This document shows, piece after piece, positions 41,962 to 51,581 of a DNA stretch of 64,000 nt (the first letter of the stretch is position 1; each line of letters begins with the position of its first letter). Location of the stretch: the NCBI GenBank assembly GCA_020852175.1, contig JADZBH010000038.1:1-64000 (forward strand), given 5' to 3'. The notes below the pieces were generated by a model. The model was not told the origin of the DNA and made no database searches. It saw only the letters and a program-made list of their open reading frames with translations. The position numbers and the translations under genes are program-made. The stretch comes from Bryobacterales bacterium (GTDB lineage: Bacteria > Acidobacteriota > Terriglobia > Bryobacterales > Bryobacteraceae).

Positions 41962-42924
41962 TCAAATCCCTAGCCGGTCAATGTCCTCAAGACGATGCTC
42001 CCATATCCAGTCAATGCCTTCCGCTGCTTCGTACCCAAGATACGCCGCGTCGAAATAGCCGCACAGGAAAAGAATGAAGACCACCCGATCTCCCAAGGTG
42101 GCCTTGAGCTGGTTCATCTTGGTGGCCTCCTCCTTGCGGCGCTTGTTGACATTGGTGAAGTCGCCCGCGGATTTGGCTTCGATGAGCAGCGGCAGGTGCG
42201 GGAGCTTGGCGGCCTTTGGCTGGATCACAGCATCTATCGGGATCTTGACGCTCTTGGCCTCTGCATTCGAAGGCTTGACCAGCACGTTGAGCCGAAACGT
42301 GAACGTCCCTGGCTCCACCTGGGTCAGGGGCGTCGCTGCCGGAGGTGCCTTGAGCTTGTATCCGCGGCCGGTGAGGTATTTTTCAATGAGGGCAAGTTGG
42401 CGCTTCTCCTGGGCGTTTCTCACGATTGGTTCGGCAACGGCCCCGCAAAGCCGGTCAGCGACGATGGTGGATGAACGATAGCGCTCTTGTTTCGTCGGAC
42501 GGCGTTTCACTTCAAGCCATGGAAAGATGTCCACGTCCAGCATCCGCGAGAGGATCGTCGCCAGGCTGCCAAGGTGCTTGTCAAGCAGTTCCGGAGCCAT
42601 GAGCGGCGGCAATTTCCCATTCTCCAATGTGCCAACCAGACTCTTGCTGGAATCCGCAAGGCCGACAAGACGGTCGCGTGCGAGTGGGGGGCAAGTTGAC
42701 ATCCGGAGCGCGGGCAGAATGGCCGGATGGCTTTTGATCAATTCTGGCGTGATGACGGTCAGGTCCTAGGTGAGCGCAAGGCCCTGTTCAACTTGCCCGA
42801 TCGTCTTCTTGCGCGTCTCGCGGTATGCCTTTGGGGCGAACTCCATGAACCACCGGTTGAACTGATCCACCGAGGCGCGGGTATCTGCCTTCCACAGGTG
42901 GGGTTTATCGGCGTTGATTGGCAT
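41962..42924 (-). pseudogene. XamI-like restriction endonuclease interrupted by an in-frame TAG
   Basis: The same reading frame runs from the ATG at 42924 (MPINADKPHLWKADTRASVD) to the stop at 41962, broken only by TAG at 42766-42768 (codon 53 of 321). Across the break the sequence stays natural: QVEQGLALT, stop, DLTVITPELIKSHPAILP, RMSTCPPLARDRLVGLA. The fold looks intact, with the PD-(D/E)xK-type site in IPIDAVIQPK and PLLIEAKSAGDFTN and the XamI-type ending. A shorter product could start at the TTG 42741 but would lack about 60 N-terminal residues. The gene begins 10 bp after the mrdA stop. Natural inactivation, a sequencing error or readthrough are all possible. Confidence 0.8.
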
Positions 42925-42934
42925 GGATGATCTG

Positions 42935-44824
42935 TCAGGGCCGGGCAGTTCCCGCGCCATCCGGGGCGGCCATGGCGAGCGAGGTCTGGCGGCGCTGGCG
43001 GGCGCGCTTGTCGAAATAGGACTTGATGACGTCGCGGACGATCTGGGCCGCGACGGTGCCGTGTTCGCCCTCTTCGACAACGGCGGCGGCGACAATTTCG
43101 GGGTTCTCGCGCGGAGCAAAGCCAACGAACCAGCCGTTGTCCTTGATGACCACCTCCATCTTCTTGGCGGCCTCCTTGGAGATTACCTGCGCGGTGCCGG
43201 TCTTGCCGCAAAATTCGATACCGGGCAGGGCCGAGCGAGCCGCCGTACCGCCTTCGTTGACGACCGAGTACATGCCGTTCATCACCAGACGAAGGTGGTT
43301 GGCGTCGACGCTGGCATGGCGGGGTTCCTCGGCGGCTGGCGCGGGTTCGCGGAGCAGATGCGGCCGGAACCAGGCGCCATCCAGGGCGAGACCGCCGATT
43401 GAATAGGCGAGTTGAATGGGCGTGACCGTAAGAGCCCCCTGGCCGATGGCCACGGAAATGGTTTCGCCCGCATACCATTTCTGGCGCTGGTGGCGGATCT
43501 TCCAGCGCGTCGAAGGGACGATGCCTTCGGCCTCGCCGGGCAGATCGACGCCGGTGCGCTTGCCCAGGCCCGTGCGTTCGGCGTACTCGGCGATGCGGTC
43601 GATGCCGAGCCGGTCGCCCGCGTAATAAAAATAGACGTCGCAGGACTGGGACAGAGCGCGATTCAGGGAGACTGTTCCGTGTCCTTTCTTGGCGTGGCAG
43701 GCGGTGAAGCGGCCGTAGTAGGTGGCTCCGCCGGAGCAGTGCGCCGTGGTGTGATCGTCCACCACGCCGGCTTCCAGCGCGGCCATGGCGACAATGGGTT
43801 TGAAGGTGGAACCGGGCGCGAGCTGAGCCTGGATGCCGCGGTTCAGCAGGGGCTTGTCGGGGTTCGAGATGATCTCCGACCATTCGCGCGAGCGGATGCG
43901 CCCGGCGAACTTGTTGGGGTCGTAAGAGGGGCGGGAGGCCATGGCGAGGATTTCGCCGTTGCGCGGGTCCAGGGCGACCAGGGCGCCTTTACGATTCTCC
44001 AGCGAGAGTTCGGCGACGGCCTGAAGGTCGAGGTCGATGGTGAGCTGGACGCTCTTGCCCGGGATGGCTTCCTTGTTGTCGATCACCTGGCGGACGCGGC
44101 CCATGTTGTCCACGACGACGCGGCGCTGGCCATCGACGCCCATGAGAATGTCGTTGTAGTAGCGCTCGATGCCGGCCTTGCCAATGACGTCGCCCTGCTT
44201 GTAACGGGCAAACTCGGCGGTGTTCAACTCCTCCTCGCTCACCTCGCCGGTGTAGCCGATGACGTGGGCGGCCAGGCCGTCGCGGGCATACAGACGGCGC
44301 TGCTCGTGGATGAGCTCCATTTCCGGAAAGGTGTCCTGGCCGCGGTGGGCTTCGACGAAAGCGATCTCGGACGGCGTGAGTTCTTCCTTGATGACAATGG
44401 GTTCGTACTTGGGGCGCGTGCGGTCATAGCGGCGCAGGCGCTCGCGCAGGTCGCCACAATCGAGATCGAGGCCTTCACAGATGCTGTCCAGGTGTTGGGG
44501 CTTGAGGTTGATCCGGGAGAGCAGCAGGCTGAAGGAGCTGTGGTTATCGACGATGACGCGGTTGTCGCGGTCCAGGATCTTGCCGCGCGCACCGGGGATG
44601 GGAACCGTGCGGATGCGGTTGCGCTCGGCCCGGTTCTGATAGTAGGTGGGGTCCTGGACCTGAAGCTGCCAGAAGCCCGACAGGAGGACGGCAAGGATGG
44701 CGAGCGCGAGGTATTGAAAGAAAGCGATCTTGCCGGCGGCGAACTTGGTGTCGTCGTGCAGCAGGAGATGTTCCGAGTTCTCTTCCTGCTGGTTTGGATC
44801 GGTGGGAATCAGCTTCACCGGCAT
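42935..44824 (-). CDS. mrdA: Penicillin-binding protein 2 (transpeptidase)
   Basis: 629 residues, the elongation-specific class B transpeptidase. An N-terminal membrane helix (YLALAILAVLLSGFWQL) is followed by the dimerisation region (AERNRIRTVPIPGARGKILD) and the transpeptidase domain with SxxK in APGSTFKP, SxN as SQSCD and KTG in CGKTGTAQV. The start at MPVKLIPTDP was chosen as the first in-frame ATG that leaves a sensible cytoplasmic tail; the frame extends to 44944 but has no support. The partner rodA is not adjacent here. Confidence 0.93.
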   Translation of the reverse strand: MPVKLIPTDPNQQEENSEHLLLHDDTKFAAGKIAFFQYLALAILAVLLSGFWQLQVQDPTYYQNRAERNRIRTVPIPGARGKILDRDNRVIVDNHSSFSLLLSRINLKPQHLDSICEGLDLDCGDLRERLRRYDRTRPKYEPIVIKEELTPSEIAFVEAHRGQDTFPEMELIHEQRRLYARDGLAAHVIGYTGEVSEEELNTAEFARYKQGDVIGKAGIERYYNDILMGVDGQRRVVVDNMGRVRQVIDNKEAIPGKSVQLTIDLDLQAVAELSLENRKGALVALDPRNGEILAMASRPSYDPNKFAGRIRSREWSEIISNPDKPLLNRGIQAQLAPGSTFKPIVAMAALEAGVVDDHTTAHCSGGATYYGRFTACHAKKGHGTVSLNRALSQSCDVYFYYAGDRLGIDRIAEYAERTGLGKRTGVDLPGEAEGIVPSTRWKIRHQRQKWYAGETISVAIGQGALTVTPIQLAYSIGGLALDGAWFRPHLLREPAPAAEEPRHASVDANHLRLVMNGMYSVVNEGGTAARSALPGIEFCGKTGTAQVISKEAAKKMEVVIKDNGWFVGFAPRENPEIVAAAVVEEGEHGTVAAQIVRDVIKSYFDKRARQRRQTSLAMAAPDGAGTARP

Positions 44825-44913
44825 GGGGCGGCCCGTCCCAGGGGACTCACTTCCATGATAGGCCCAGTGGCGGGAAAGGGCCACTCTATAGGCCGAAGAC
44901 CGGATTGCCGAAG

Positions 44914-44919
44914 GATAAT
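44914..44919 (+). promoter_or_regulatory. -10-like hexamer for ugd
   Basis: GATAAT ending 8 nt before the ATG at 44928. Confidence 0.45.
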
Positions 44920-44927
44920 AAGAGTTT

Positions 44928-46271
44928 ATGCGAATCGCCATCATAGGAACGGGTTACGTGGGGCTGACAACGGGCGCATGCCTGGCGGCGATCGGCCACG
45001 AGGTGACCTGTTTGGATAGTGACCAGTCCAAGGTCGAAACCCTGCGCGCCGGGCGGGTGCCGATCTATGAGCCGCATATCGAGGAGATTCTGGAAGAGGC
45101 TCACGACCGGATGCGCTTCACGACGCGGTATGAGGAGGCGATTCCGCGAGCACAAGTGGTGTTTATCGCCGTGGGTACGCCCCCGCTGCCGGACGGCTCG
45201 CCGGATCTTCAATTTTTGCGTGGAGCGGCGGCGGCGATTGGCGTGAATCTGGGACCGGAGTTCACCGTGGTGGTGAACAAATCGACGGTGCCCATCGGGA
45301 GCGGCAACTGGGTGGAGTCGTTGATCCGGGAAGCGCGTGGCAAGCAGACGCCCGAGTTTGCCGTGGCTTCGAATCCCGAGTTTTTGCGCGAGGGTAGCGC
45401 GCTGCACGACAGCCTGTACGCGGACAGGATCGTGATTGGGACCGATTCGCCGCGCGCGGTGGACGTGCTGACCAACCTGTACCGTCCGATTCTGGAACAG
45501 AGCTTCATCGCACCCACCTACCTGGCAAGGCCGGAGGATCTGGCGACGGTGCCTCTGGTGACGACCGACCTGGCCTCGGCCGAGCTGATCAAGTATGCCG
45601 CGAACGCCTTTCTGGCGCTGAAGATCAGCTTCATCAACGAGATAGGACGGCTGGCCGAACGCGTGGGGGCCGACGTGGCGCTGGTGGCCAAGGGCATCGG
45701 TCTGGACAGCCGCATTGGAACACGGTTCCTCCAGGCCGGGTTGGGTTGGGGCGGTTCCTGCTTTGCCAAGGACACCTCGGCCGTGGTGGCGACGGCGGCC
45801 GACTACGGTCTGGCGATGCCGATTGTGTCGGCGGCACGGCTGGTGAACCAGCAGCAGCGGGAGCGTGTGGTGGAGAAACTGCTGGGCGAGTTGAAGCTTC
45901 TCAAGGGCAGGACGATAGGGCTGCTGGGACTCGCGTTCAAGCCGAACACGGACGACCTGCGCGATGCTCCGTCGTTGGACATTGCCAAGGGACTGCTCGC
46001 GCGCGGAGCGACAGTGGTGGTACACGATCCCGTAGCGATGGAGCGGGCCCGGAAAGAGCGGCCGGACCTGTGCGTGCGCTATGTGGAGAACCCCGAGCAG
46101 GTGGCCGAAGACGCCGATGCAGTGGTGCTGGTGACCGAATGGGCGCAGTATCAGGACATCGACTGGGAGGCGATGGCCCGGACGGCGCGCGGCGCGTTCC
46201 TGCTGGACGGCCGTCTGTTCCTGGATGGCGCGCGGGTGGCCCGGGCGGGCTGGAAATACGCACGGTTGTAA
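44928..46271 (+). CDS. ugd: UDP-glucose 6-dehydrogenase
   Basis: 447 residues, NAD-dependent oxidation of UDP-glucose to UDP-glucuronate for capsule and exopolysaccharide building blocks. The N-terminal Rossmann motif is IAIIGTGYVGLTTG, the catalytic Cys lies in GWGGSCFAKD, and the substrate-binding middle helix includes ELIKYAANAFLALKISFINE. The C-terminal UDP-binding domain (GLLGLAFKPNTDDLRDAPS) is complete. The gene is a single unit, divergent from mrdA and convergent with the toroid-protein gene. Confidence 0.93.
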   Translation: MRIAIIGTGYVGLTTGACLAAIGHEVTCLDSDQSKVETLRAGRVPIYEPHIEEILEEAHDRMRFTTRYEEAIPRAQVVFIAVGTPPLPDGSPDLQFLRGAAAAIGVNLGPEFTVVVNKSTVPIGSGNWVESLIREARGKQTPEFAVASNPEFLREGSALHDSLYADRIVIGTDSPRAVDVLTNLYRPILEQSFIAPTYLARPEDLATVPLVTTDLASAELIKYAANAFLALKISFINEIGRLAERVGADVALVAKGIGLDSRIGTRFLQAGLGWGGSCFAKDTSAVVATAADYGLAMPIVSAARLVNQQQRERVVEKLLGELKLLKGRTIGLLGLAFKPNTDDLRDAPSLDIAKGLLARGATVVVHDPVAMERARKERPDLCVRYVENPEQVAEDADAVVLVTEWAQYQDIDWEAMARTARGAFLLDGRLFLDGARVARAGWKYARL

Positions 46272-46286
46272 GCGCCGCGGAGGAGC

Positions 46287-47924
46287 CTACCGGGGCGCGG
46301 TTCCGTAGGGAGCCTTGCCGGCGGCTTCCACCACCCATTCGCCGGGTTTCATGGAAATGCCGGCAATCAGTTCCGAGCCAAGAAAGAGCTGGCCTCCCAC
46401 CCGGTAGAGCGTGTTCTCATCCACGGCGTACCACTCGGGAAACTCGTTCAGCCTGACATAATTCTGGTCGAGGTTGATCTCGCGCTTGTGCCGGGCGTAG
46501 TCAAACTGGATGCGCCGCGCGGCGGGCATGTCGAGGCTCAGATACAGCCGGGCGCCCTCCCGGACCGCGCCCACGCGCACGCCCGGTTCCCACCGTTCCG
46601 GCCGCACCCCCTGGCTCTTCATCAGCGCATAGATGGTGGCCGTGCGGTTATAGTTGCCCTCGCCGTACCAGTTCTCGATGTGGCCATCGGGCTTCTGCAT
46701 GCCCATCATGACCTGCATCTCGGAATCGATCCAATCGAGCGCCTCGGGAACCGGCTCGCGGTTCACCAGGTACAGAGCGCTTTCGATCGAATCCGCGTAG
46801 CCGTCGAAGCTGCCCAGCGGCATTTCCGGCGTGGAGTTGCTCTCCCACACATGATTCCGGTAGTGCGGCAGGTTCTTCAGCACGCGCCGGACCGCGTCGC
46901 GGTATTTCGTCTCTCCCGTGCATTGATAGAACGTGTACATGGCCCCGTAGACGTAGCCCCAGTTGTCGGATAACCGTGTGTTCAAGGGTTTGAGAGTCGC
47001 CGCGTCGACTTCGTTGTAGAGCATGCCGTGGGGGTTCGCCGAGGCAAGCACGCGGTCGAGCATGAGGGCAATGCCGGGACGCCACTTTTCGGCGCGCGGA
47101 GTGCGATGGTAGTTTTCCAACGCAAATTGCTGCAGCAGGCCGGCGATCGTCTCGTTGCCATGGTCGATCAGTTTCAGCCGTCCATCGCCGGTGTGCGCAC
47201 GGAAATCCCACTTGCCGCTCGGAACGCCGTGGTTGCCCGGCAGGACCTCCTCCATGTAGGCGTCGGCGATACGGCGTCCCCATTCCTGGAAGCGCCTGTC
47301 GCCCGTCATTGGAGCAAGGCGGGCGAGCGCCTGCATGTAGTCGCCGTTCAGTTCGGCATCCGAGGCTGGCAGACGGCCGAAGCGGGTCTCCACGGGTGCG
47401 CGGTTCATCGCATCGGCCACCATGTCCACCATCCGGTAGAACCATGGCGTCCGGCCGAGGTATTCGGTGATCGAAAGTAACCCGTCCTTGGCGTATTCAC
47501 CCGCGCCGAAGAGGCTGGAAGGGCCGAGTTCGCCGCTGGTCATTTCGAGATTCCCGGGGATGGATTCCTGCGCCGTCGTGTAGCGCACTTCGTTGCGCAG
47601 CATGTGCATCATGCGCCCGTGATAGAGGTCAGGGGCGGTGAGGCGGGCGGTGATGATCAGGTAGGGATATAGGTCGGCGCCGGAGTTATGGGGCGTGTAC
47701 AACCGCTTGGTGTCGTTGGCGGCAAGCCCCCGCCGTCCGTGAATGCGGTCAGGCAGGAGGAGTGTTTTGGCATCCGCGTTTTTCAACCACGCCTGGAGCA
47801 GGCGGTGCGTGGATGCGATGGCTTGTTCGTAGCTTTTTCCATTCTCCCGTGCGCGGCGGAAACTTTCGGTCTCCTGCGCGGATAGGCCCGCGGCCAGCAG
47901 GGCGCAGAGAATCGCGCGTATCAT
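46287..47924 (-). CDS. Secreted alpha/alpha-toroid protein, probably carbohydrate-active
   Basis: 545 residues with a signal peptide (MIRAILCALLAAGLSA). The sequence has the spacing of helical repeats seen in six-hairpin glycosidases and polysaccharide lyases: RLSDNWGYVYGAMYTFYQ, FDGYADSIESALYLVN, KPDGHIENWYGEGNYNRT. No family can be named with certainty and no catalytic acid can be fixed. The last 80 residues are beta-rich. It sits downstream of the large TonB receptor, from which it is separated by a terminator, so it may use its own promoter. Confidence 0.68.
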   Translation of the reverse strand: MIRAILCALLAAGLSAQETESFRRARENGKSYEQAIASTHRLLQAWLKNADAKTLLLPDRIHGRRGLAANDTKRLYTPHNSGADLYPYLIITARLTAPDLYHGRMMHMLRNEVRYTTAQESIPGNLEMTSGELGPSSLFGAGEYAKDGLLSITEYLGRTPWFYRMVDMVADAMNRAPVETRFGRLPASDAELNGDYMQALARLAPMTGDRRFQEWGRRIADAYMEEVLPGNHGVPSGKWDFRAHTGDGRLKLIDHGNETIAGLLQQFALENYHRTPRAEKWRPGIALMLDRVLASANPHGMLYNEVDAATLKPLNTRLSDNWGYVYGAMYTFYQCTGETKYRDAVRRVLKNLPHYRNHVWESNSTPEMPLGSFDGYADSIESALYLVNREPVPEALDWIDSEMQVMMGMQKPDGHIENWYGEGNYNRTATIYALMKSQGVRPERWEPGVRVGAVREGARLYLSLDMPAARRIQFDYARHKREINLDQNYVRLNEFPEWYAVDENTLYRVGGQLFLGSELIAGISMKPGEWVVEAAGKAPYGTAPR

Positions 47925-47959
47925 GTCGGTCTCCCCGGATTCGGATTCGGCGCCGGGGG

Positions 47960-47985
47960 AAAAATCATGCCGGAGGTCTCCGGCA
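47960..47985 (-). terminator. Intrinsic terminator of the TonB-dependent receptor gene
   Basis: Near-perfect palindromic stem of 7-8 bp (47968-47975 with 47978-47985), followed on the minus strand by TGATTTTT. A longer imperfect hairpin nearer the receptor stop (about 48025-48050) may add to it. Confidence 0.7.
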
Positions 47986-48095
47986 CACGGCGCCGCCTGT
48001 CATTGTAAGCAAAGACCGGCCTCGCTCCGTGCGGAGATAAGCCGGCCCGTGCTGTTTTCGTCAGACCCGTGAGGGTTGAGAAGGCGGCTACCCGG

Positions 48096-51000
48096 TCAGA
48101 ATACGAACCGGGCGCCCAGTTGAATGATGCGGGCATCCTGGCCGACCACGTTGTACTGGCCGAAGTCGGGCGCCGTGATGTTCCGCTGCGTCTCCTGGAA
48201 GGAGGTGTTGTTGAACAGGTTGTAGAACTCGGCGCGAACCTCGAAGAACCTGCCTTCGCCGGCGCCGATGCGCTTGAAGATGTTCCAGTCGAAGTTCCGC
48301 TCGCCGTTCAGGCGAAGGATGTTCCGCCCCATGCCGCCGAAATTACCCAGGAGGGGCTGGGACAGGCCCAGACCGGATGCATAGGAGGACACGTTTTGCA
48401 CGCCCGACGGGTTGCTGACCCCGAAGGGGGCCCCCTGCGAACCGGCCGGACGCCAGTCGACTTCGATGGGACCGGCAACGTTAGGACGAATCTGAGCGCC
48501 GCCGCCAATCACCGTCAGCGGGTTCAGGTTTCGGCGTGCGCCCGAGTCCAGCGTCACGGGGAAGCCCGTACGGAAACTGGTGATTCCGGAGAAGCCCCAG
48601 TTGCCCGCGAGGTTGCGCATGGCCCAACTGGAGGAGCCCTGGAACCACTTCGGAGTCCACTGATGGACGAACACCACCCGCTGCCGGAGGTCGAATTGCG
48701 ACACCGCGCGGTTGTTCCGGTTATCGAGCGGGTTCTGCTGGTTCGAACTATCGTTGATCAACACGCCCAGCACGTCGGAGCCATCGTCGATGGACTTGCT
48801 GAACGTGTAGTTTGCGCTGAGCAGGAGGGTGCTGAACCGTTTCTGGGCCTCCACCTGGAGTCCGTGGTAGTTCGAGTTGGCCGAGGAGTCGGTCCACACA
48901 ATGGCGTTGTAACGCGGGTCGATGCGATTGCTCACCGCCGTGGCGCCGCCATTCTGCTGGGCGAATGCCGTCTGGAACTGGCTCAAACGGGCCGTTTCAT
49001 CGGCCAGGCTCGACGCCGCGGCCGGTGGCGCCGCGATCAGGTTCAGGTCGCGGGAACGAAGCAGGTAGTTCCCCTTCGTGCCCACGTAGCTGGCTTTCCA
49101 GACCACGCCGAACTGCTCGCGCTGCACGCCGAGGTTCCACTGGTGCACCTGCGGATTGCGCAGCCCCTGGTCCAGAGCGGGCGAGATCGCGCCAAAGTTG
49201 CGGACCGTCGTCGAGAGCGCGCCCACCTGCGCTACAGTCTGCCCCTGAATCGTCGCCGTGCCGGCAATGATGTTGGCTAGCGAGTTGCCGCCGGTGAAGT
49301 TGGCCTGGCCGCTGATCACGCCAGCGACGATGAACGGCGGCAGGAAGCGCTGGTTCGTGATCGGGTTCAGGAAGATGAAATCGTAGGCCATGCCGTAGCC
49401 GCCGCGAATCACCGTTTTCCCCGAGTTGCCCACGTTATAGGCAAAGCCGAACCGCGGTCCCCAGTTGTAGTTGCTCTTGAACGAGGGTTTGCCCTGCTCC
49501 AGCAAGCCAAACGGACCGGCCCCGGCCGCGCCGTAGGCCGTATTGTTGTTCAGGTTCAGGTTGGAGATGATGCCATTCTTTTCCACCGGACCACCGGCCC
49601 ACTCCATGCGCATGCCGATGTTCAGCGTGAGGTTCCGCGAAACCTTGAAGTCGTCCTGCACGAACGCAAACACGTTCTTCACGCGGTTGGCGCGCCGTGA
49701 ATTGCCGAAGCGCTGCTGGAAGGTGGCCGGGCGGCCTGCGGCGAACTCAGCGAAGTTGGGGAAGGCCAGCAGCGGACGCGCCACGGCGTCGAAGACGCTG
49801 TCGGCCTGCAAGTAGTAATACTCGCCGCCCACCTTGAGATTGTGGCGGCCCCGCACGAACGAGAAATTGTCCGTGAACTGGAAGGTCTTCTGCTCGCGGC
49901 CCTGCGGCAGGCCCTCCCACACGCCGAAGGAGTTCACGCCGCCGTCCTGGAACGTGATGCGCGGGCCAATCGGGTACGGGGTGTCGATCGGGAAACCGGC
50001 ATCGCTCTGGCCGAATCCGAAACGAAACTCGTTCACCGCGGAGGTGCCAAAAATGTGCGTGTGAGCCGCCGTCGCCTGGCGCGGCTTGCCCTGGCTATTG
50101 GCGCCGAAGCCGGGCAGGTTGGTGCCAATGAAGGTGTTGCCCGAGCTGGCCACCACGCTATCGGCCTGGCTGTACCGCACCCAAATGGTGTCTCGGCTGG
50201 TCAGGTTCACGTCACCCCGCACGGCATATTGCCAGAAATCGGTCTTGTTCGGGGCAGCGGTCGTGATCTGGCCCGACTCCGCCGTCGGAATTTGATACTG
50301 CTGGAACAGCGCGCGCGTGGTCGGATCGGTGATCGCCGCCGCCTGCGCCGGAGTGGGGACGCGCGCGATGCGCGTCGCGCCGGCGCCGCGGGTCTTCAGC
50401 CGCTGCTGGTCCGTGTACCAGAACAACTTGTTGCGCAGATCCAGCAGGCCCGGGATATAGACAGGGCCGCCGACCGCATAGCCAAATTCATTACGGCGAA
50501 GAATGTTCGTTTTGCCCGTGGTGTCAAAGAAAGGACGGGCGTTCAGCTTGTCGTTGCGGAAGTACTCAAACAGTTCTCCGTGCAGTTCGTTCGTGCCGTT
50601 CTTGGTGATGTAGAGAACCTGGGAGCTCGAATTGCGGCCATACTCGGCGCTGAAATTATTAGTGATGATCTTCACCTCTTTAATCGAGCTGAAGTTCAGT
50701 GGATTCAAGGTTCCGCCGGTGCCGGTCACAGACACGTCGGTGGCCGTGATGCCGTCCACGGTGATGTTGTTGCCTCGTCCGCGGCCTCCGTTGGAATTAA
50801 AACTGCCAGAGCCCAGGAACGGGTTGTTCGAGGAAACAGGCGCCATGCCCGGCGCCGTCAATGCATATTGATTCGGGTTGCGGCCCACGGGAAGCTCTTG
50901 CACGGTCTGCCCCACCACGGAGGTCTGCAACTGGGCATTTTCGGTGTCCAGCAGCGCCACGGCATCGGTCACGGTCACCGTTTCGGTCACCTGGCCCACC

Positions 51001-51320
51001 TCGAGCACGAACCGGACGCTGGCGATCTCGCCCGTCTTCACTTCGGCGCGCGCCGTGCTGACCCGAAATCCGGTAGCTTCCGCGCTCACTGTGTACTGCC
51101 CGATTTGCAGGAGGGCAAAATTGAATTCGCCATTGCTGTTTACCGTGGCGTTTCTGAGTTGGCCTGTTTCGACGCTTTTCAGCGCGACCTTGGCCCCGGC
51201 AACCGCGCCGCCCTGCCCATCCAGTACCACACCGCGTAAATCACCCGTAATCTGGCCGAAGGCGGCGGTGGAACTCAAAAGCAGGCACGATGCGAGAAAA
51301 GTGCCTAATACGTTTTTCAT
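48096..51320 (-). CDS. Oar-like TonB-dependent receptor with carboxypeptidase-regulatory-like domain
   Basis: About 1074 residues, outer-membrane. Signal peptide (MKNVLGTFLASCLLLSSTAA), then a carboxypeptidase-regulatory-like domain (GVVLDGQGGAVAGAKVALKS), then a plug (GRGRGNNITVDGITATDVSV) and a long beta-barrel ending in the typical aromatic ARFVF. This architecture is the very numerous Oar-like class of Acidobacteria; the ligand is unknown. The start was placed at MKNVLGTF because GGGAGAG stands at the right distance and a signal peptide follows; the frame is open 59 codons further. No TonB box is obvious. Confidence 0.88.
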   Translation of the reverse strand: MKNVLGTFLASCLLLSSTAAFGQITGDLRGVVLDGQGGAVAGAKVALKSVETGQLRNATVNSNGEFNFALLQIGQYTVSAEATGFRVSTARAEVKTGEIASVRFVLEVGQVTETVTVTDAVALLDTENAQLQTSVVGQTVQELPVGRNPNQYALTAPGMAPVSSNNPFLGSGSFNSNGGRGRGNNITVDGITATDVSVTGTGGTLNPLNFSSIKEVKIITNNFSAEYGRNSSSQVLYITKNGTNELHGELFEYFRNDKLNARPFFDTTGKTNILRRNEFGYAVGGPVYIPGLLDLRNKLFWYTDQQRLKTRGAGATRIARVPTPAQAAAITDPTTRALFQQYQIPTAESGQITTAAPNKTDFWQYAVRGDVNLTSRDTIWVRYSQADSVVASSGNTFIGTNLPGFGANSQGKPRQATAAHTHIFGTSAVNEFRFGFGQSDAGFPIDTPYPIGPRITFQDGGVNSFGVWEGLPQGREQKTFQFTDNFSFVRGRHNLKVGGEYYYLQADSVFDAVARPLLAFPNFAEFAAGRPATFQQRFGNSRRANRVKNVFAFVQDDFKVSRNLTLNIGMRMEWAGGPVEKNGIISNLNLNNNTAYGAAGAGPFGLLEQGKPSFKSNYNWGPRFGFAYNVGNSGKTVIRGGYGMAYDFIFLNPITNQRFLPPFIVAGVISGQANFTGGNSLANIIAGTATIQGQTVAQVGALSTTVRNFGAISPALDQGLRNPQVHQWNLGVQREQFGVVWKASYVGTKGNYLLRSRDLNLIAAPPAAASSLADETARLSQFQTAFAQQNGGATAVSNRIDPRYNAIVWTDSSANSNYHGLQVEAQKRFSTLLLSANYTFSKSIDDGSDVLGVLINDSSNQQNPLDNRNNRAVSQFDLRQRVVFVHQWTPKWFQGSSSWAMRNLAGNWGFSGITSFRTGFPVTLDSGARRNLNPLTVIGGGAQIRPNVAGPIEVDWRPAGSQGAPFGVSNPSGVQNVSSYASGLGLSQPLLGNFGGMGRNILRLNGERNFDWNIFKRIGAGEGRFFEVRAEFYNLFNNTSFQETQRNITAPDFGQYNVVGQDARIIQLGARFVF

Positions 51321-51581
51321 TCTTGTTCTCTCCCCCAAAGTAGTACGCATGCTAGTTCTCTGCATGCCTAACCATTTGGTTCTGGATCTTTCGTACAGGC
51401 TATTTTCGAGCAATTCTCTTGCCATACCGATACGTCCTTCATTTTCAGCACCAATTCCACACCGTCCTGTGCGTATTCCAGGTTTCGGTAGGCACACTCC
51501 GGTTTTGTGAAACTCGACTGTTTAGTAATGAATCGATTGACTCACGCCGATCTACCCGCTTGCGGGGGTAGTCACACGGGA
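51321..51581 (-). other. Intergenic region upstream of the receptor gene
   Basis: 261 bases holding the receptor's promoter and the GGGAGAG ribosome-binding site. A hairpin near 51551-51570 (CTACCCGC with GCGGGGGTAG) sits just after nrfA but has no T-run. I see no gene here. Confidence 0.5.

Noticed and set aside
42766..42768. TAG in the endonuclease read as pyrrolysine
   Set aside because: Pyrrolysine genes occur mainly in methanogens and a few anaerobes, and nothing here points to them. A nonsense mutation or sequencing error is simpler.
51551..51570. Hairpin after nrfA as a terminator
   Set aside because: Imperfect stem with no T-run on the minus strand.
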